28,321 nucleotides of DNA from contig DASYAD010000259.1 of assembly GCA_036501515.1 (NCBI GenBank), positions 1-28,321 of the forward strand. Direction: 5' to 3'. A program made the translations under genes and the position numbers. The DNA is from Trebonia sp036501515. GTDB lineage: Bacteria > Actinomycetota > Actinomycetes > Streptosporangiales > Streptosporangiaceae. Positions 14,183-22,504 of this stretch are shown here, piece after piece (position 1 is the stretch's first letter; every line of letters starts with the position of its first letter). The notes beneath the pieces are model-generated. The model made no database searches, had not been told where the DNA came from, and saw nothing but the letters and a program-made list of their open reading frames with translations.

Positions 14183-16498
14183 CTACTCACGATGGAACTT
14201 GACGCCCGCCGTCGCGAGGACTGCGGCCGTCTCCTCGCCGACCGTGGTCCCGCGAGCTGGCCGCTCCGGCGACTGGATGGTGCCTGGCCAGTCGGAGAAG
14301 CCCCGGACCACCCGCAGCTGCCCGACCACGGGATCGGCGACGACGTGCGAGAACTCGTTCTCTACCAGGAACGGGTCAGCCAGCTCTCCGGCCCGTGGCA
14401 GCACGCGGCACGCGGGAACCCCGCGGCCGGCCAGTTCGTCGAGCCAGGCCTCCACAGGGCGGCCCGCCAGCGAAGTGCTAAGCCGCTGCGCCAGCGCCTC
14501 GTCCGCCGTTGCGTCACCCGCCAGGGCGTCCCCGGCCAGCGCGCTCCACTCGGGGTGGCCGACCGCTGACACCAGCTCCGCGACGTGGCCGGTGGCGGCG
14601 GCGATCGCCAGCCATCCGTCACTCGCCTGGTAGTAGCGCCTGACCGCGCTGGGGCCGGGGAAGTCCACGCCTCCGGCCTGCGGCGCCGGCTTCCCGGCGA
14701 ACGATGTGAGCTCCCCGCACTGCAGGAACACCGATGACCCGGCGAGCGAAGCGGTGACATGCTGGCCGGCGCCCGTCTCGCCCCGGGCGAACAGGGCGGC
14801 GAGGATGCCGAGGGTAGCCAGGGCGGCCGTCGCGACGTCGTGGACGGGGGCGACCGAGGCCACCGGGTCGCCAGCGCCCCCCTGGGCGAGCATCATGCCG
14901 CTGCGCGCCTGCATAACGGGGTCAAAGCCCGGCAGGTCGGCGAACGGCCCGGTGCGTCCGTAAGCGGAGACGGAGCACCGGACGAGCGCCGGGAACGCGC
15001 TGGTGAACACCTGGTCGCCAAGCCCGAGCCTGTCCATGCTGCTGGCCCGCGAGTTGTCGATGAGGACGTCCGCCCCGGCGGCCAGGCGCAGCAGCGCGCC
15101 GCGCTCATCGGCGTCGCGCAGGTCGAGCGCGGCGGCGTGCTTGCGCTGGTTGACCGCCGTGTACGCGGACGAGTACACCCGGTACGGGTCGCCCTCCGCC
15201 GGCTCGACCTTGACGACGTCGGCGCCGAAGTCGGCCAGCAGCGTGCCGGCGAACGGCGCCGCCATGAACGTGCTGATGTCCAGCACGCGGATGCCCTTCA
15301 GCGGCAGGTCCGGCGGCGCGGCCGGCTGCGTACCGGGAGGCCCGCCGGCCGGCGTGTCACCGCCTGTCCACAGCGACGACGCGGCCGCCACGTGCTCAGC
15401 GGACGGCAGGTGGCGCACGCGCCCGGGAGTGGCGGACAACGTGACAGGGACGCCGGGCATGACCACGCGCCCCAGGCGGGGGTGGTCCGCCTCCAGCCGC
15501 GCGCCGATGAAGGCCACTGGCTCGCTGGCCAGCCATTCCTCCCGGGTCGCGACCGGTGCCGCGGGTATACCCGCGTCGGCGAGCGCGCGCAGCCAGGCAT
15601 CGCGCGGGCGCGCAGCGAACGACTGCGCGAGCTCCGCGCCCACGGCCTCGCCCACCTCGGGCCGGAGCAGGTTCATGAACTCCCCGGCCACGTCCTCGCG
15701 GACCAGGATGTCCATCCGGTCGAGCACTTCGAGCGCGCGGAAGAAGAAGCCGGGCGTAAGCGCGGCCAGGAAGAGCCACCGGCCGTCGCTGCCGCGGTAG
15801 CCGCGGTAGTTCGGCGCACCGGGGGCGCGCTTGCCGGCCGACAGGATCGCTGTCCCGTCCTCGGCGGTCATCATCATGGCGGCCTGGCTGGCCGCCGTGG
15901 CATGCAGCCCGCTCACGACCACCGGCCGGCCAGAGCCAGCCGCGCCCCGCCCCACCAGCGCCGCCGCGATCGCCGCGGCGCCAAGCGCACCCTGCAGGTA
16001 ACTGAGGACGGGGATCACCGGCGCGACCGGCCTGTCCTGCACAGCCGGAAAGTGGTCGGCGAACCCGCCGACCGCCGCCAGCAGCAACGGGTCATCGGGC
16101 AGGTCACACCACCGGCCGCGCGCCGCGTAGGGCGGCAGCCAGGCGTGCACCAGCCGGGGATTCGCCGCGCGGGCCGGCTGCGCGCTGGCCCAGTGGCCGT
16201 CGGCCTCGGCCGGCCGCAGATCGGTGAGCAGCACGTCCGCGGCGGCGGCGAGGCGGCGCAGCTCGCCGGCGCCGGTCCCCGCCAGCGGGGTCAGCACCTT
16301 GCCCCGGTCCCAGCACAGCCCGCCAGGATCACGATTGGCGCCCGGATCGTCATCGCTGGCCCGGACGACGTCGGCGCCAAGGTCGGCCAGCAGCATCCCG
16401 GCCGTCCGCCCGGCGATTCCCCTGGTCAGCTCCAGAACCCGGATGCGAGCGAACGGCGCGGTCGAAGGCTCCGCCGGGCCTGGCCCTGCACTATCCAT
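14183..16498 (-). CDS. Double-domain class III (CaiB/BaiF) CoA-transferase
   Basis: A 771-residue protein made of two CaiB-type halves. Half one (about 15-372) opens with IRVLELTRGIAG and LLADLGADVV; half two (about 398-771) opens with IRVLDISTFMAAPFAG and LLADFGADVVKVE. Usual single-domain members are about 400 residues and dimerise as interlocked rings, so the fusion would supply both subunits in one chain. The family's catalytic Asp appears in half two as GFDPVMQARSG (Asp526) and in half one as the shorter LPDDPLLLAAVGG. Half one is more diverged and may be mainly structural. Such enzymes move CoA between carboxylic acids. The ATG at 16498 is chosen over an upstream start because a TATAAT element ends six bases before it. 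It lies near the acyl-CoA degradation cluster but on its own transcript. Confidence 0.88.
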   Translation of the reverse strand: MDSAGPGPAEPSTAPFARIRVLELTRGIAGRTAGMLLADLGADVVRASDDDPGANRDPGGLCWDRGKVLTPLAGTGAGELRRLAAAADVLLTDLRPAEADGHWASAQPARAANPRLVHAWLPPYAARGRWCDLPDDPLLLAAVGGFADHFPAVQDRPVAPVIPVLSYLQGALGAAAIAAALVGRGAAGSGRPVVVSGLHATAASQAAMMMTAEDGTAILSAGKRAPGAPNYRGYRGSDGRWLFLAALTPGFFFRALEVLDRMDILVREDVAGEFMNLLRPEVGEAVGAELAQSFAARPRDAWLRALADAGIPAAPVATREEWLASEPVAFIGARLEADHPRLGRVVMPGVPVTLSATPGRVRHLPSAEHVAAASSLWTGGDTPAGGPPGTQPAAPPDLPLKGIRVLDISTFMAAPFAGTLLADFGADVVKVEPAEGDPYRVYSSAYTAVNQRKHAAALDLRDADERGALLRLAAGADVLIDNSRASSMDRLGLGDQVFTSAFPALVRCSVSAYGRTGPFADLPGFDPVMQARSGMMLAQGGAGDPVASVAPVHDVATAALATLGILAALFARGETGAGQHVTASLAGSSVFLQCGELTSFAGKPAPQAGGVDFPGPSAVRRYYQASDGWLAIAAATGHVAELVSAVGHPEWSALAGDALAGDATADEALAQRLSTSLAGRPVEAWLDELAGRGVPACRVLPRAGELADPFLVENEFSHVVADPVVGQLRVVRGFSDWPGTIQSPERPARGTTVGEETAAVLATAGVKFHRE

Positions 16499-16510
16499 AT
16501 ATTTATTATA
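16499..16510 (-). promoter_or_regulatory. Leaderless promoter -10 of the CoA-transferase gene
   Basis: On the minus strand an exact TATAAT (16505-16510) is followed by AAATAT and then the ATG at 16498. Transcription would begin at or next to the start codon, giving a leaderless mRNA. There is no Shine-Dalgarno sequence. The -35 is weak. Confidence 0.6.
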
Positions 16511-16580
16511 CGAGTTGACAGGAGCGGCGCCAGCGTCCGAGGGCCGTGCCCGAGGCGGCGGGGAAGATATGCTTCCGCCC

Positions 16581-17470
16581 ATGGCCGAGTCTGCCCGGCC
16601 GCCCGCCGCGGGCCCGCCGCTTGACCCGAAAGCCCGGTCGTCGAGGAGACGCTGAAAGGCCTGGTGCTCATCGGCCTGCTGTGGCGGCGCCGGGCCGAGT
16701 TCGACGGCCCGGCCGACGGCGTCATCTACGCCGCGATGGTCGGGCTCGGCTTCGCCATGATCGAGAACGTCGGCTACTACGTCAACGCGCTGATCACCCC
16801 CGAGCGCGGCGGCATCGAGCTGCTCGGCTACACGTTCGTGCTCCGCGGCCTGCTGTCACCGCTGCTGCACCCCGTCTTCACGTCGATGACCGGGCTCGGC
16901 GTGGCCTACTCGGCCAGCCGCAAGCACGGCGCCCCGTGGGCGGTCGCCCTCGGCCTGCTGGCGGCCATGGTGCTGCACGGCACCTGGAACGGCCTGTCGC
17001 TGTACGGCGCGGCTGGCCTCGCCGCCGCCTACGTCATCATGTCCTGCGTGCTGGCGGTGCTCGTCGCCATCCTGGTCGCCGACCGCCGCCGGGTGATCCG
17101 CCTCATCCGCCGCTACCTGCCCGGCTACGAGCGCACCGGCCTGGTCACCGGCGACGACATCGAGATGCTGGCCTCGCTGCGCGCGCGCCGCACCGCCCGC
17201 GGCTGGGCGCGTGCCTCCTGCGGCCTGCCCGCCGCCGCCGCGATGTCCGACTACCAGCTCGCCGCGACCGAGCTGGCGCTGGCCCGAGCCAAGGCGGACC
17301 GTGGCGTGGTCGACTTCAACGCGTTCGCCGAGCGGCAGCATTCGCTGCTGAGGCTGAGGGCGGTGGCCAGGCACGCCTTCACCAGCCGCCTGCCCGGCGG
17401 CTCGGAGGTCAGCCCGGCCCCCTGGGCGTCGTCCGCCTCGGCCTTCAGCCAGGACACCGGGCGCTCATGA
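16581..17470 (+). pseudogene. Broken PrsW-family intramembrane metalloprotease
   Basis: The frame running to 17470 carries the PrsW motifs in order: VVEETLKG (EExxK, bases 16643-16657), GLGFAMIENVGYY, LLHPVFTSMTG and VLHGTWNG, then a cytosolic tail with LAATELALARAKADRG. PrsW proteins are site-1-type proteases that cleave anti-sigma factors in the membrane. Here a TGA at 16622-16624 sits just upstream of EExxK with no start codon between them. The first usable start, GTG 16664, would lose EExxK, which is catalytic. The ATG at 16581 opens a short frame (MAESARPPAAGPPLDPKA) that leaves this reading phase and stops at 16655, so a frameshift separates the two. The several membrane helices that normally precede EExxK are absent altogether. 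A sequencing error could explain the shift but not the missing helices. Confidence 0.75.
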
Positions 17471-17688
17471 CCGGGACGGCATATCAGTTCAATGACGGAA
17501 AGATCACCGGCTCCCGCCCGATCGGGCGCCACGGCCACGTGATCGAATAGAAAGATGGGATTATCACCCCCGAGGCGCGGGCAGCCGCCGACGGCATCCG
17601 GCCCGCGCCGGGCCGCCGGCCGGGCAAGGCCGGCCACGGGGACCCGGGATGACCGGGCACCAGACAAGCTAAGGGAGACGAAGACGAC

Positions 17689-19125
17689 ATGGGCGCCCAG
17701 GCGACAGCGCAGATCGGCGTAACAGGACTTGGCGTGATGGGCCGCAACCTGGCCCGCAACTTTGCCAGGCACGGTTACCCGACGGCCCTGCACAACCGGA
17801 CGGCCGCCAAGACCGACGCCATCATGGCGGAGTTCGGCCACGAGGGCACCTTCGTGCCGTCGCATTCGGCGGAGGATTTCGTCGCCAGCCTTGAGCGCCC
17901 GCGCCGCCTGGTCATCATGGTGAACGCCGGCGCGGCGACCGACGCGGTGATCGACGAGTTCGCGCCGCTGCTCGAGTCCGGCGACATGATCATCGACGCC
18001 GGCAACGCCCACTTCCTCGACACCCGCCGGCGCGAGGCGGCGCTGCGCGACTCCGGCATCCACTTCGTCGGCATGGGCGTCTCCGGCGGCGAGGAGGGCG
18101 CGCTGAACGGGCCGTCGATCATGCCGGGCGGCTCGGCCGAGTCGTACGCGGCGCTCGGTCCGATGATCGAGAACATCGCGGCCCAGGTCGACGGCGTCCC
18201 GTGCGCGACGCACGTCGGACCCGACGGCGCCGGGCACTTCGTGAAGATGGTGCACAACGGCATCGAGTACGCCGACATGCAGCTCATCGCGGAGGCCTAC
18301 GACCTGCTCAGGTCCGCCGGCGGGTACCAGCCGGCCGAGATCGCCGAGATCTTCCGCACCTGGAACACCGGCCGCCTCGACTCCTACCTGATCGAGATCA
18401 CCGCCGAGGTCCTCGCGCACACCGACGCCAAGACCGGGCGCCCCTTCATCGACATCGTGCTCGACCAGGCCGAGCAGAAGGGCACCGGCCGGTGGACCAT
18501 CCAGACGGCGCTCGACCTCGGCGTGCCGGTCGACGGTATCGCCGAGGCGACCTTCGCCCGCAGCCTGTCCGGCCACGCTGACCTGCGGGCCGCCGCCAGG
18601 CAGCTGCCGGGCCCCGCGCGGTCGACGGTCGCCGACCCGGCCGCGTTCGCGGACAAGGTGGAGCAGGCGCTCTACGCGTCCAAGGTCGTGTCCTACGCCC
18701 AGGGCTGGAACATGATCGCCGCGGGCAGCCAGGAGTACGACTGGGACATCGACCTCGGCCAGATGGCAGTCATCTGGCGCGGCGGCTGCATCATCCGCGC
18801 CGCGTTCCTCGACCGGATCAGGGCCGCCTACGCCGGCAACCCGGAACTGCCCACGCTGCTGGCCGACCCGGACTTCGGCAAGGAAGTCACCGAGGCGCAG
18901 GACGCCTGGCGGGACGTGGTCGCGACGGCGGTGACCGGCGGCATTCCCGTGCCGGGGTTCTCCGCCGCGCTCGCCTACTACGACGCGCTGCGGGCCGAGC
19001 GGCTGCCGGCCGCGCTGATCCAGGGCCTGCGCGACTACTTCGGCGCGCACACCTACCGGCGCACCGACGGCGAGGGCAGCTTCCACACGCTGTGGGCGGG
19101 CGACCAGAGCGAGGTTGACCGCTGA
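17689..19125 (+). CDS. gnd: 6-phosphogluconate dehydrogenase, decarboxylating (long, dimeric type)
   Basis: A 478-residue enzyme of the long 6PGDH class. It has the NADP-binding GLGVMGRN (13-20) with NRT after the second strand, the substrate loop VGMGVSGGEEGA (about 127-138) and the catalytic region HFVKMVHNGIEY, where Lys186, Asn190 and Glu193 are the classical active-site residues. It oxidises and decarboxylates 6-phosphogluconate to ribulose 5-phosphate, making NADPH in the pentose phosphate pathway. The ATG at 17689 is preceded by AGGGAG at eleven bases, a little far but acceptable. A strong hairpin follows the stop. It stands alone between a broken protease gene and the SGNH hydrolase, with no other pentose-phosphate gene adjacent. 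Confidence 0.95.
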   Translation: MGAQATAQIGVTGLGVMGRNLARNFARHGYPTALHNRTAAKTDAIMAEFGHEGTFVPSHSAEDFVASLERPRRLVIMVNAGAATDAVIDEFAPLLESGDMIIDAGNAHFLDTRRREAALRDSGIHFVGMGVSGGEEGALNGPSIMPGGSAESYAALGPMIENIAAQVDGVPCATHVGPDGAGHFVKMVHNGIEYADMQLIAEAYDLLRSAGGYQPAEIAEIFRTWNTGRLDSYLIEITAEVLAHTDAKTGRPFIDIVLDQAEQKGTGRWTIQTALDLGVPVDGIAEATFARSLSGHADLRAAARQLPGPARSTVADPAAFADKVEQALYASKVVSYAQGWNMIAAGSQEYDWDIDLGQMAVIWRGGCIIRAAFLDRIRAAYAGNPELPTLLADPDFGKEVTEAQDAWRDVVATAVTGGIPVPGFSAALAYYDALRAERLPAALIQGLRDYFGAHTYRRTDGEGSFHTLWAGDQSEVDR

Positions 19126-19155
19126 CCTGCGGTTACCGTGTCCAGGCGGCCTTAA

Positions 19156-19184
19156 CGCCGGCGCCGGGAGATCCGGCGCCGGCG
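19156..19184 (+). terminator. Terminator hairpin after 6-phosphogluconate dehydrogenase
   Basis: A perfect 12-bp stem (CGCCGGCGCCGG pairing with CCGGCGCCGGCG) around a GAGAT loop, 30 bases after the stop codon. No T-tract follows. The remaining gap to 19324 contains an AT-rich patch (about 19226-19260) that probably holds the promoter of the SGNH gene. Confidence 0.75.
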
Positions 19185-19324
19185 CGGCCGCCGTCCGGCC
19201 AGCGGCTGGCCCTGCCATGGTCCGCCAAATAGGTATTCCTACTGGATTGATAGTTTTAACCGCCGGGTATGCCAGGCGTGGCGGTCGGTAACCACCGGCA
19301 CCTCCCCCGCCCCAGGGAGTGCGC

Positions 19325-20554
19325 ATGACGCTACCTAGCCCGTGGACCGGCACCTGGAGCTCCGCGCAGGTCGGCGCGGCCGCATCCGGGCGGTCCCGGA
19401 CCGGGTTCCGCGACCAGACGCTCCGCTCCGTTGTCCGCGCCAGTGTCGGCGGCAGCGCCGTCAGGATCCGGCTGTCGAACGTGTTCGGCCAGACGCCGCT
19501 TACGGTCAGCGGCGCCCACCTCGCCATCCGGCTGTCCGGCGCGTCGACAGTGCCCGGCACCAGCCGCCGCGTGACCTTCGCCGGCTCCCTGTCGGTCACC
19601 GTCCCGGCGGGGGCGCGCGCCGTCAGCGACGCGGTGCGCCTTGACCTGGACGACGAGGCCGACCTGGCGGTGTCGCTTTGCTTCCGGGCGCCGACCGGCC
19701 CGGCGACCTGGCATCCGGCGGGACTGGCCAGCGGTTACTGCGCGGCCGGGGCCGATCACGGCGCCGACGCCAGCGCGGCCGCCTTCGCCCGCCTTGGCAC
19801 GTCCGGGTACTTCCTCGACGGCGTCGACGTGCTGAACCCGGCCGCGGGCGGCGCCGTGGTCGCGTTCGGCCCGTCCACGACCGACGGCATCGGCTCCCCG
19901 CCGGACGCCAACCAGCGCTATCCCGACCAGTTGGCCCGCCGCCTGCTGAAACTGCCCGGCGGTGAACGGATGTCGGTGCTCAACGCGGGCATCGCCGGGA
20001 ACAAGCTGCTCGCCGACAACGGCACGTGCGGGCCGAGCGCGCTGCACCGGTTCACCCGCGACGCCATCGGGCAGCCGGGCGTTCGCGCGGTCATCCTCTG
20101 GGAAGGCACGAACGACGTCGCCACCCGGCCCGACCTGCCGCTCAGCGAGTTCACCAGCGCTTACCAGCGGCTCATCGGCCTCGCCCGCGGCGCGGGGGTG
20201 AAGGTCGTCGGCGCGACCCTGCAGCCCCACGAGGGGGCCGGGTTCTACAGCCCGGCCGGCAACAAGCTCCGCGAGGCGGTCAACGAATGGATCCGGTGGA
20301 GCGGCGCCTTCGACGGCGTGGCCGATTTCGACCGGGTGCTGCACGACCCGCGGCGCCCGCGCCGGCTGCTGCCCGCCTTCGACAGCGGCGACCACCTGCA
20401 CCCCAACCAGGCCGGCTACGCCGCGGTGGCCGAGGCCGTCGACCTCGCGGTGCTAACCGGGTACGACGGGCTAACCGGGTACGACGGGCCGGCCCGATAC
20501 GACGGGCCGGCCCGATACGGGGAGCTCGCCGGATACGAGGAGCTGACCGGGTAG
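19325..20554 (+). CDS. SGNH/GDSL-family hydrolase with repeat-bearing C-terminus
   Basis: A 409-residue SGNH hydrolase of the kind with a N-terminal beta-sandwich (about 1-165; TGTWSSAQ at the start) followed by the catalytic domain. The nucleophile block reads VAFGPSTTDGIG (Ser184), so the usual GDS is GPS; the oxyanion Gly is in NAGIAGN, the Asn in WEGTNDV (Asn263) and the Asp-His pair in GDHLHPNQAGY. No signal peptide is seen, unlike secreted xylan- or rhamnogalacturonan-esterases of this group. The last 34 residues are a degenerate repeat of LTGYDG-like hexapeptides encoded by an 18-bp array, and probably not part of the fold. ATG 19325 is preferred over GTG 19319 because AGGGAG ends five bases before it. 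Likely an esterase; substrate unknown. Confidence 0.82.
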   Translation: MTLPSPWTGTWSSAQVGAAASGRSRTGFRDQTLRSVVRASVGGSAVRIRLSNVFGQTPLTVSGAHLAIRLSGASTVPGTSRRVTFAGSLSVTVPAGARAVSDAVRLDLDDEADLAVSLCFRAPTGPATWHPAGLASGYCAAGADHGADASAAAFARLGTSGYFLDGVDVLNPAAGGAVVAFGPSTTDGIGSPPDANQRYPDQLARRLLKLPGGERMSVLNAGIAGNKLLADNGTCGPSALHRFTRDAIGQPGVRAVILWEGTNDVATRPDLPLSEFTSAYQRLIGLARGAGVKVVGATLQPHEGAGFYSPAGNKLREAVNEWIRWSGAFDGVADFDRVLHDPRRPRRLLPAFDSGDHLHPNQAGYAAVAEAVDLAVLTGYDGLTGYDGPARYDGPARYGELAGYEELTG

Positions 20555-20560
20555 AGGAGC
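20453..20560 (+). repeat. 18-bp tandem repeat array at the end of the SGNH hydrolase gene
   Basis: Six consecutive 18-base units starting ctaaccgggtacgacggg; the first two are identical, later ones drift progressively. The stop codon TAG (20552-20554) lies inside unit six, and a further decayed unit (ctgactgggtga) is visible near 20588. The period is a multiple of three, so copy changes would keep the frame. Confidence 0.85.
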
Positions 20561-20720
20561 ACGGGGGAGGAAACTCACCGGGGTGGAGCTGACTGGGTGA
20601 GGGGGCATGCTGAGCTGTCCCGGCAAAGTGGGCTGGCCCGGTGACGATCCGCGGACCGCTCGTTCGTCATCCTGGTGCAGCTGTCGCGACCGGCGACACT
20701 GGGACAGGGAGGCGACGAGA

Positions 20721-21092
20721 ATGCGCTACGCACTGCTCATGCACTACCGGGAACCAGGTGAAGGCGAGATCAGCCAGGAGGCCCTCGCGGAGGCTATGGA
20801 GGCGTTCGGCGCCTACGGCCGCGCCCTGGAGTCCGCCGGTGTGCTGCTGTCGGCCGACGTGCTGCAGCCGTCGGCCGCGACGACGACCGTGACCTGCAGG
20901 GAAGGCGGCCTGCGGGTCCAGGACGGGCCTTTCGCGGAAACGAAGGAAGGACTGGCGGGGATTTTCGTGCTCGAGGTACCCGATCTCGACGCGGCCATCG
21001 GCTGGGCCGAGAAGTGCCCTGGCGCCCAGTGGGGCGTGCTCGAGGTGCGCCCGGTCGCGACCTCCTTCACCGACGGCGCGTGGACCCACTGA
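20721..21092 (+). CDS. DGPF/YCII-domain protein
   Basis: A 123-residue YCII-fold protein. It starts MRYALLMHYREPGEGE and carries the DGPF motif in VQDGPFAETKEGLAG, then FVLEVPDLDAAIGWAEKCP and VLEVRPV, all typical. The function of DGPF proteins is not settled; they are regularly encoded beside ECF42 sigma factors in actinobacteria, and the sigma gene follows here with a 13-base overlap. AGGGAGG lies eight bases before the ATG at 20721; the frame is open further upstream but without family similarity. It is probably translated together with the sigma factor. Confidence 0.88.
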   Translation: MRYALLMHYREPGEGEISQEALAEAMEAFGAYGRALESAGVLLSADVLQPSAATTTVTCREGGLRVQDGPFAETKEGLAGIFVLEVPDLDAAIGWAEKCPGAQWGVLEVRPVATSFTDGAWTH

Positions 21093-22465
21093 GTCCTGGC
21101 TGCGGCGGGCGGGAAGCCGGCCCCGGCCAGGGGGAGCCAGAGCCGGCCGCCCGCTCGGCTGGCGTCGCCGCCAGGGACAGCTACGGCCGGCTGCTCGCCC
21201 TGCTGGCGGCCGCCGCGAATGACCTGCCGGCGGCGGAGGACGCGCTGGCCGACGCGTTCGAGCGGGCCCTGCGGACGTGGCCGTCGCAGGGGGTGCCTGA
21301 CAATCCCGACGCCTGGCTGCTCACCGTCGCCCGCAACCGGCTGCGCGACCAGTGGAAGTCGGCCTGGGCGCAGCGGTCCGTTCCGCTGGAAAGCGCCCAG
21401 GACGCGGCGTATGCCGATGACCTTGACGTCGACGCGATACCTGACCGGCGGCTTGAGCTGATGCTCGTGTGCGCGCACCCGGCCATCGAACGCGCGGCGC
21501 ACACGCCGCTCATGCTCAACACGCTGCTCGGTTTCACCGCCGCGCAGGTCGGGCGGGCCTTCTCGGTGCCAGCCTCAACGATGGCGACCCGGCTGGTCCG
21601 GGCGAAGAAGCGGATCAAGACGGCCGGCATTCCGTTCCGCGTCCCGGACCGGGCGGACCTCCCGGCGCGGATGTCTTCGGTCCTCGAGGCTGTCTACGGC
21701 GCTTATGTCATCGACTGGTCGACCGGGCCGCAAGCCCGGCCGCTGCCTGCGCGGGCCCCGGCGCCTGCGGAATCCGGGTCGCCTGCGCAGTCCGGGTCGC
21801 CTTCGGAGGCTCAGGCACCCTCTGAGACCCAGGCGCCCTCTGAGGCACTGCACCTCGCGGAGGTGCTCGCCCTGCTCGTCCCCGATGACCCGGAGGCCCG
21901 GGGGCTGGCGGCGCTGATCGAGCTCTCGGCGGCCCGCGCACCGGCCCGGACGGACGCGAGCGGGCGTTTCGTCCCGCTCGCCGAGCAAGACCCCGCACGG
22001 TGGAACCGCCCGCTGATCAGCCGGGCGCACGAGCACCTGCGCGCCGCGCACGCACTGGGACAGCTCGGGCGGTTCCAGCTCGAGGCCGCCATCCAGGCGG
22101 TGCACTGCGCGCGGGGACCAGGCGGCACGACCGACTGGGCAACCCTGCTCACCCTGCACGGCATCTTGCAGGCGGTCGCGCCCTCGCTCGGCAGCGGCGT
22201 CGCTCTCGCCGCCGTCACCGCCGAGGTCGACGGGCCCGCGGCCGGCCTTGCCAAGCTGGACGGGCTGGCCGAAGAAGCAGGACCGTCCGCCCGGCGCTTC
22301 CAGCCGGCCAAAGCGACCCGGGCGCACCTGCTGGAGCGGCTAGGCCGGAAAGCGGAGGCTTTCGCGGCGTACGAAAGCGCGATCAGCCTGACCCACGACC
22401 CGGCGGAACGCCGGTACCTGGAGGACCGGCGTGACCGGCTAGGCAGGCCGGCCGCTCAGCTGTAG
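21080..22465 (+). CDS. ECF42-like RNA polymerase sigma factor with C-terminal TPR-like extension
   Basis: A 461-residue sigma factor far longer than typical ECFs (about 200). Region 2 is at about 31-96 (DSYGRLLALLAAAAND, then NPDAWLLTVARNRLRDQWK) and region 4 at about 128-181 (LLGFTAAQVGRAFSVPASTMATRLVRAKKRI, read in two adjacent helices). From about 259 a helical extension (LALLVPDDPEARGLAALIEL, then PYQLQAAIAAVH-like FQLEAAIQAVHCA and TDWATLLTLHG) is the SnoaL-independent, TPR-like domain of ECF42, a group whose activity depends on this extension and which is linked to DGPF genes. Between them lies a Pro/Ser/Gln linker made of 18-bp repeats. The GTG at 21080 overlaps the DGPF stop; no good ribosome site is seen, so coupling is likely. 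No anti-sigma gene is nearby, as expected for ECF42. Confidence 0.85.
   Translation: MDPLSPGCGGREAGPGQGEPEPAARSAGVAARDSYGRLLALLAAAANDLPAAEDALADAFERALRTWPSQGVPDNPDAWLLTVARNRLRDQWKSAWAQRSVPLESAQDAAYADDLDVDAIPDRRLELMLVCAHPAIERAAHTPLMLNTLLGFTAAQVGRAFSVPASTMATRLVRAKKRIKTAGIPFRVPDRADLPARMSSVLEAVYGAYVIDWSTGPQARPLPARAPAPAESGSPAQSGSPSEAQAPSETQAPSEALHLAEVLALLVPDDPEARGLAALIELSAARAPARTDASGRFVPLAEQDPARWNRPLISRAHEHLRAAHALGQLGRFQLEAAIQAVHCARGPGGTTDWATLLTLHGILQAVAPSLGSGVALAAVTAEVDGPAAGLAKLDGLAEEAGPSARRFQPAKATRAHLLERLGRKAEAFAAYESAISLTHDPAERRYLEDRRDRLGRPAAQL
21764..21853 (+). repeat. 18-bp repeat array in the sigma-factor linker
   Basis: Five in-frame 18-base units encode hexapeptides PAESGS, PAQSGS, PSEAQA, PSETQA and PSEALH. 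They form the linker between region 4 and the C-terminal extension of the ECF42-like protein. Copy number changes would lengthen or shorten the linker without shifting the frame. Confidence 0.8.
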
Positions 22466-22504
22466 TTCGCGCCGGGCTCTGGTGTAGCTCGCGCTGACCT
22501 CTGG
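22461..22504 (+). repeat. 22-bp tandem duplication at the sigma-factor stop codon
   Basis: Two adjacent 22-base copies (22461-22482 and 22483-22504) match at 18 of 22 positions and both begin TGTAG. The TAG inside the first copy is the stop codon of the sigma-factor gene. Confidence 0.7.

Noticed and set aside
14759..16624. Plus-strand open frame of 621 codons opposite the CoA-transferase
   Set aside because: The composition is Arg/Gly/His-rich without domains, and the minus strand encodes two clear CaiB halves.
17515..17528. Perfect 14-bp palindrome CGCCCGATCGGGCG between the PrsW remnant and gnd
   Set aside because: Short GC palindromes are common by chance at this composition, and its place relative to a promoter is unclear.
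17251..19599. Minus-strand open frame of 782 codons opposite 6-phosphogluconate dehydrogenase
   Set aside because: Antisense shadow of a definite gene; no recognisable domains.
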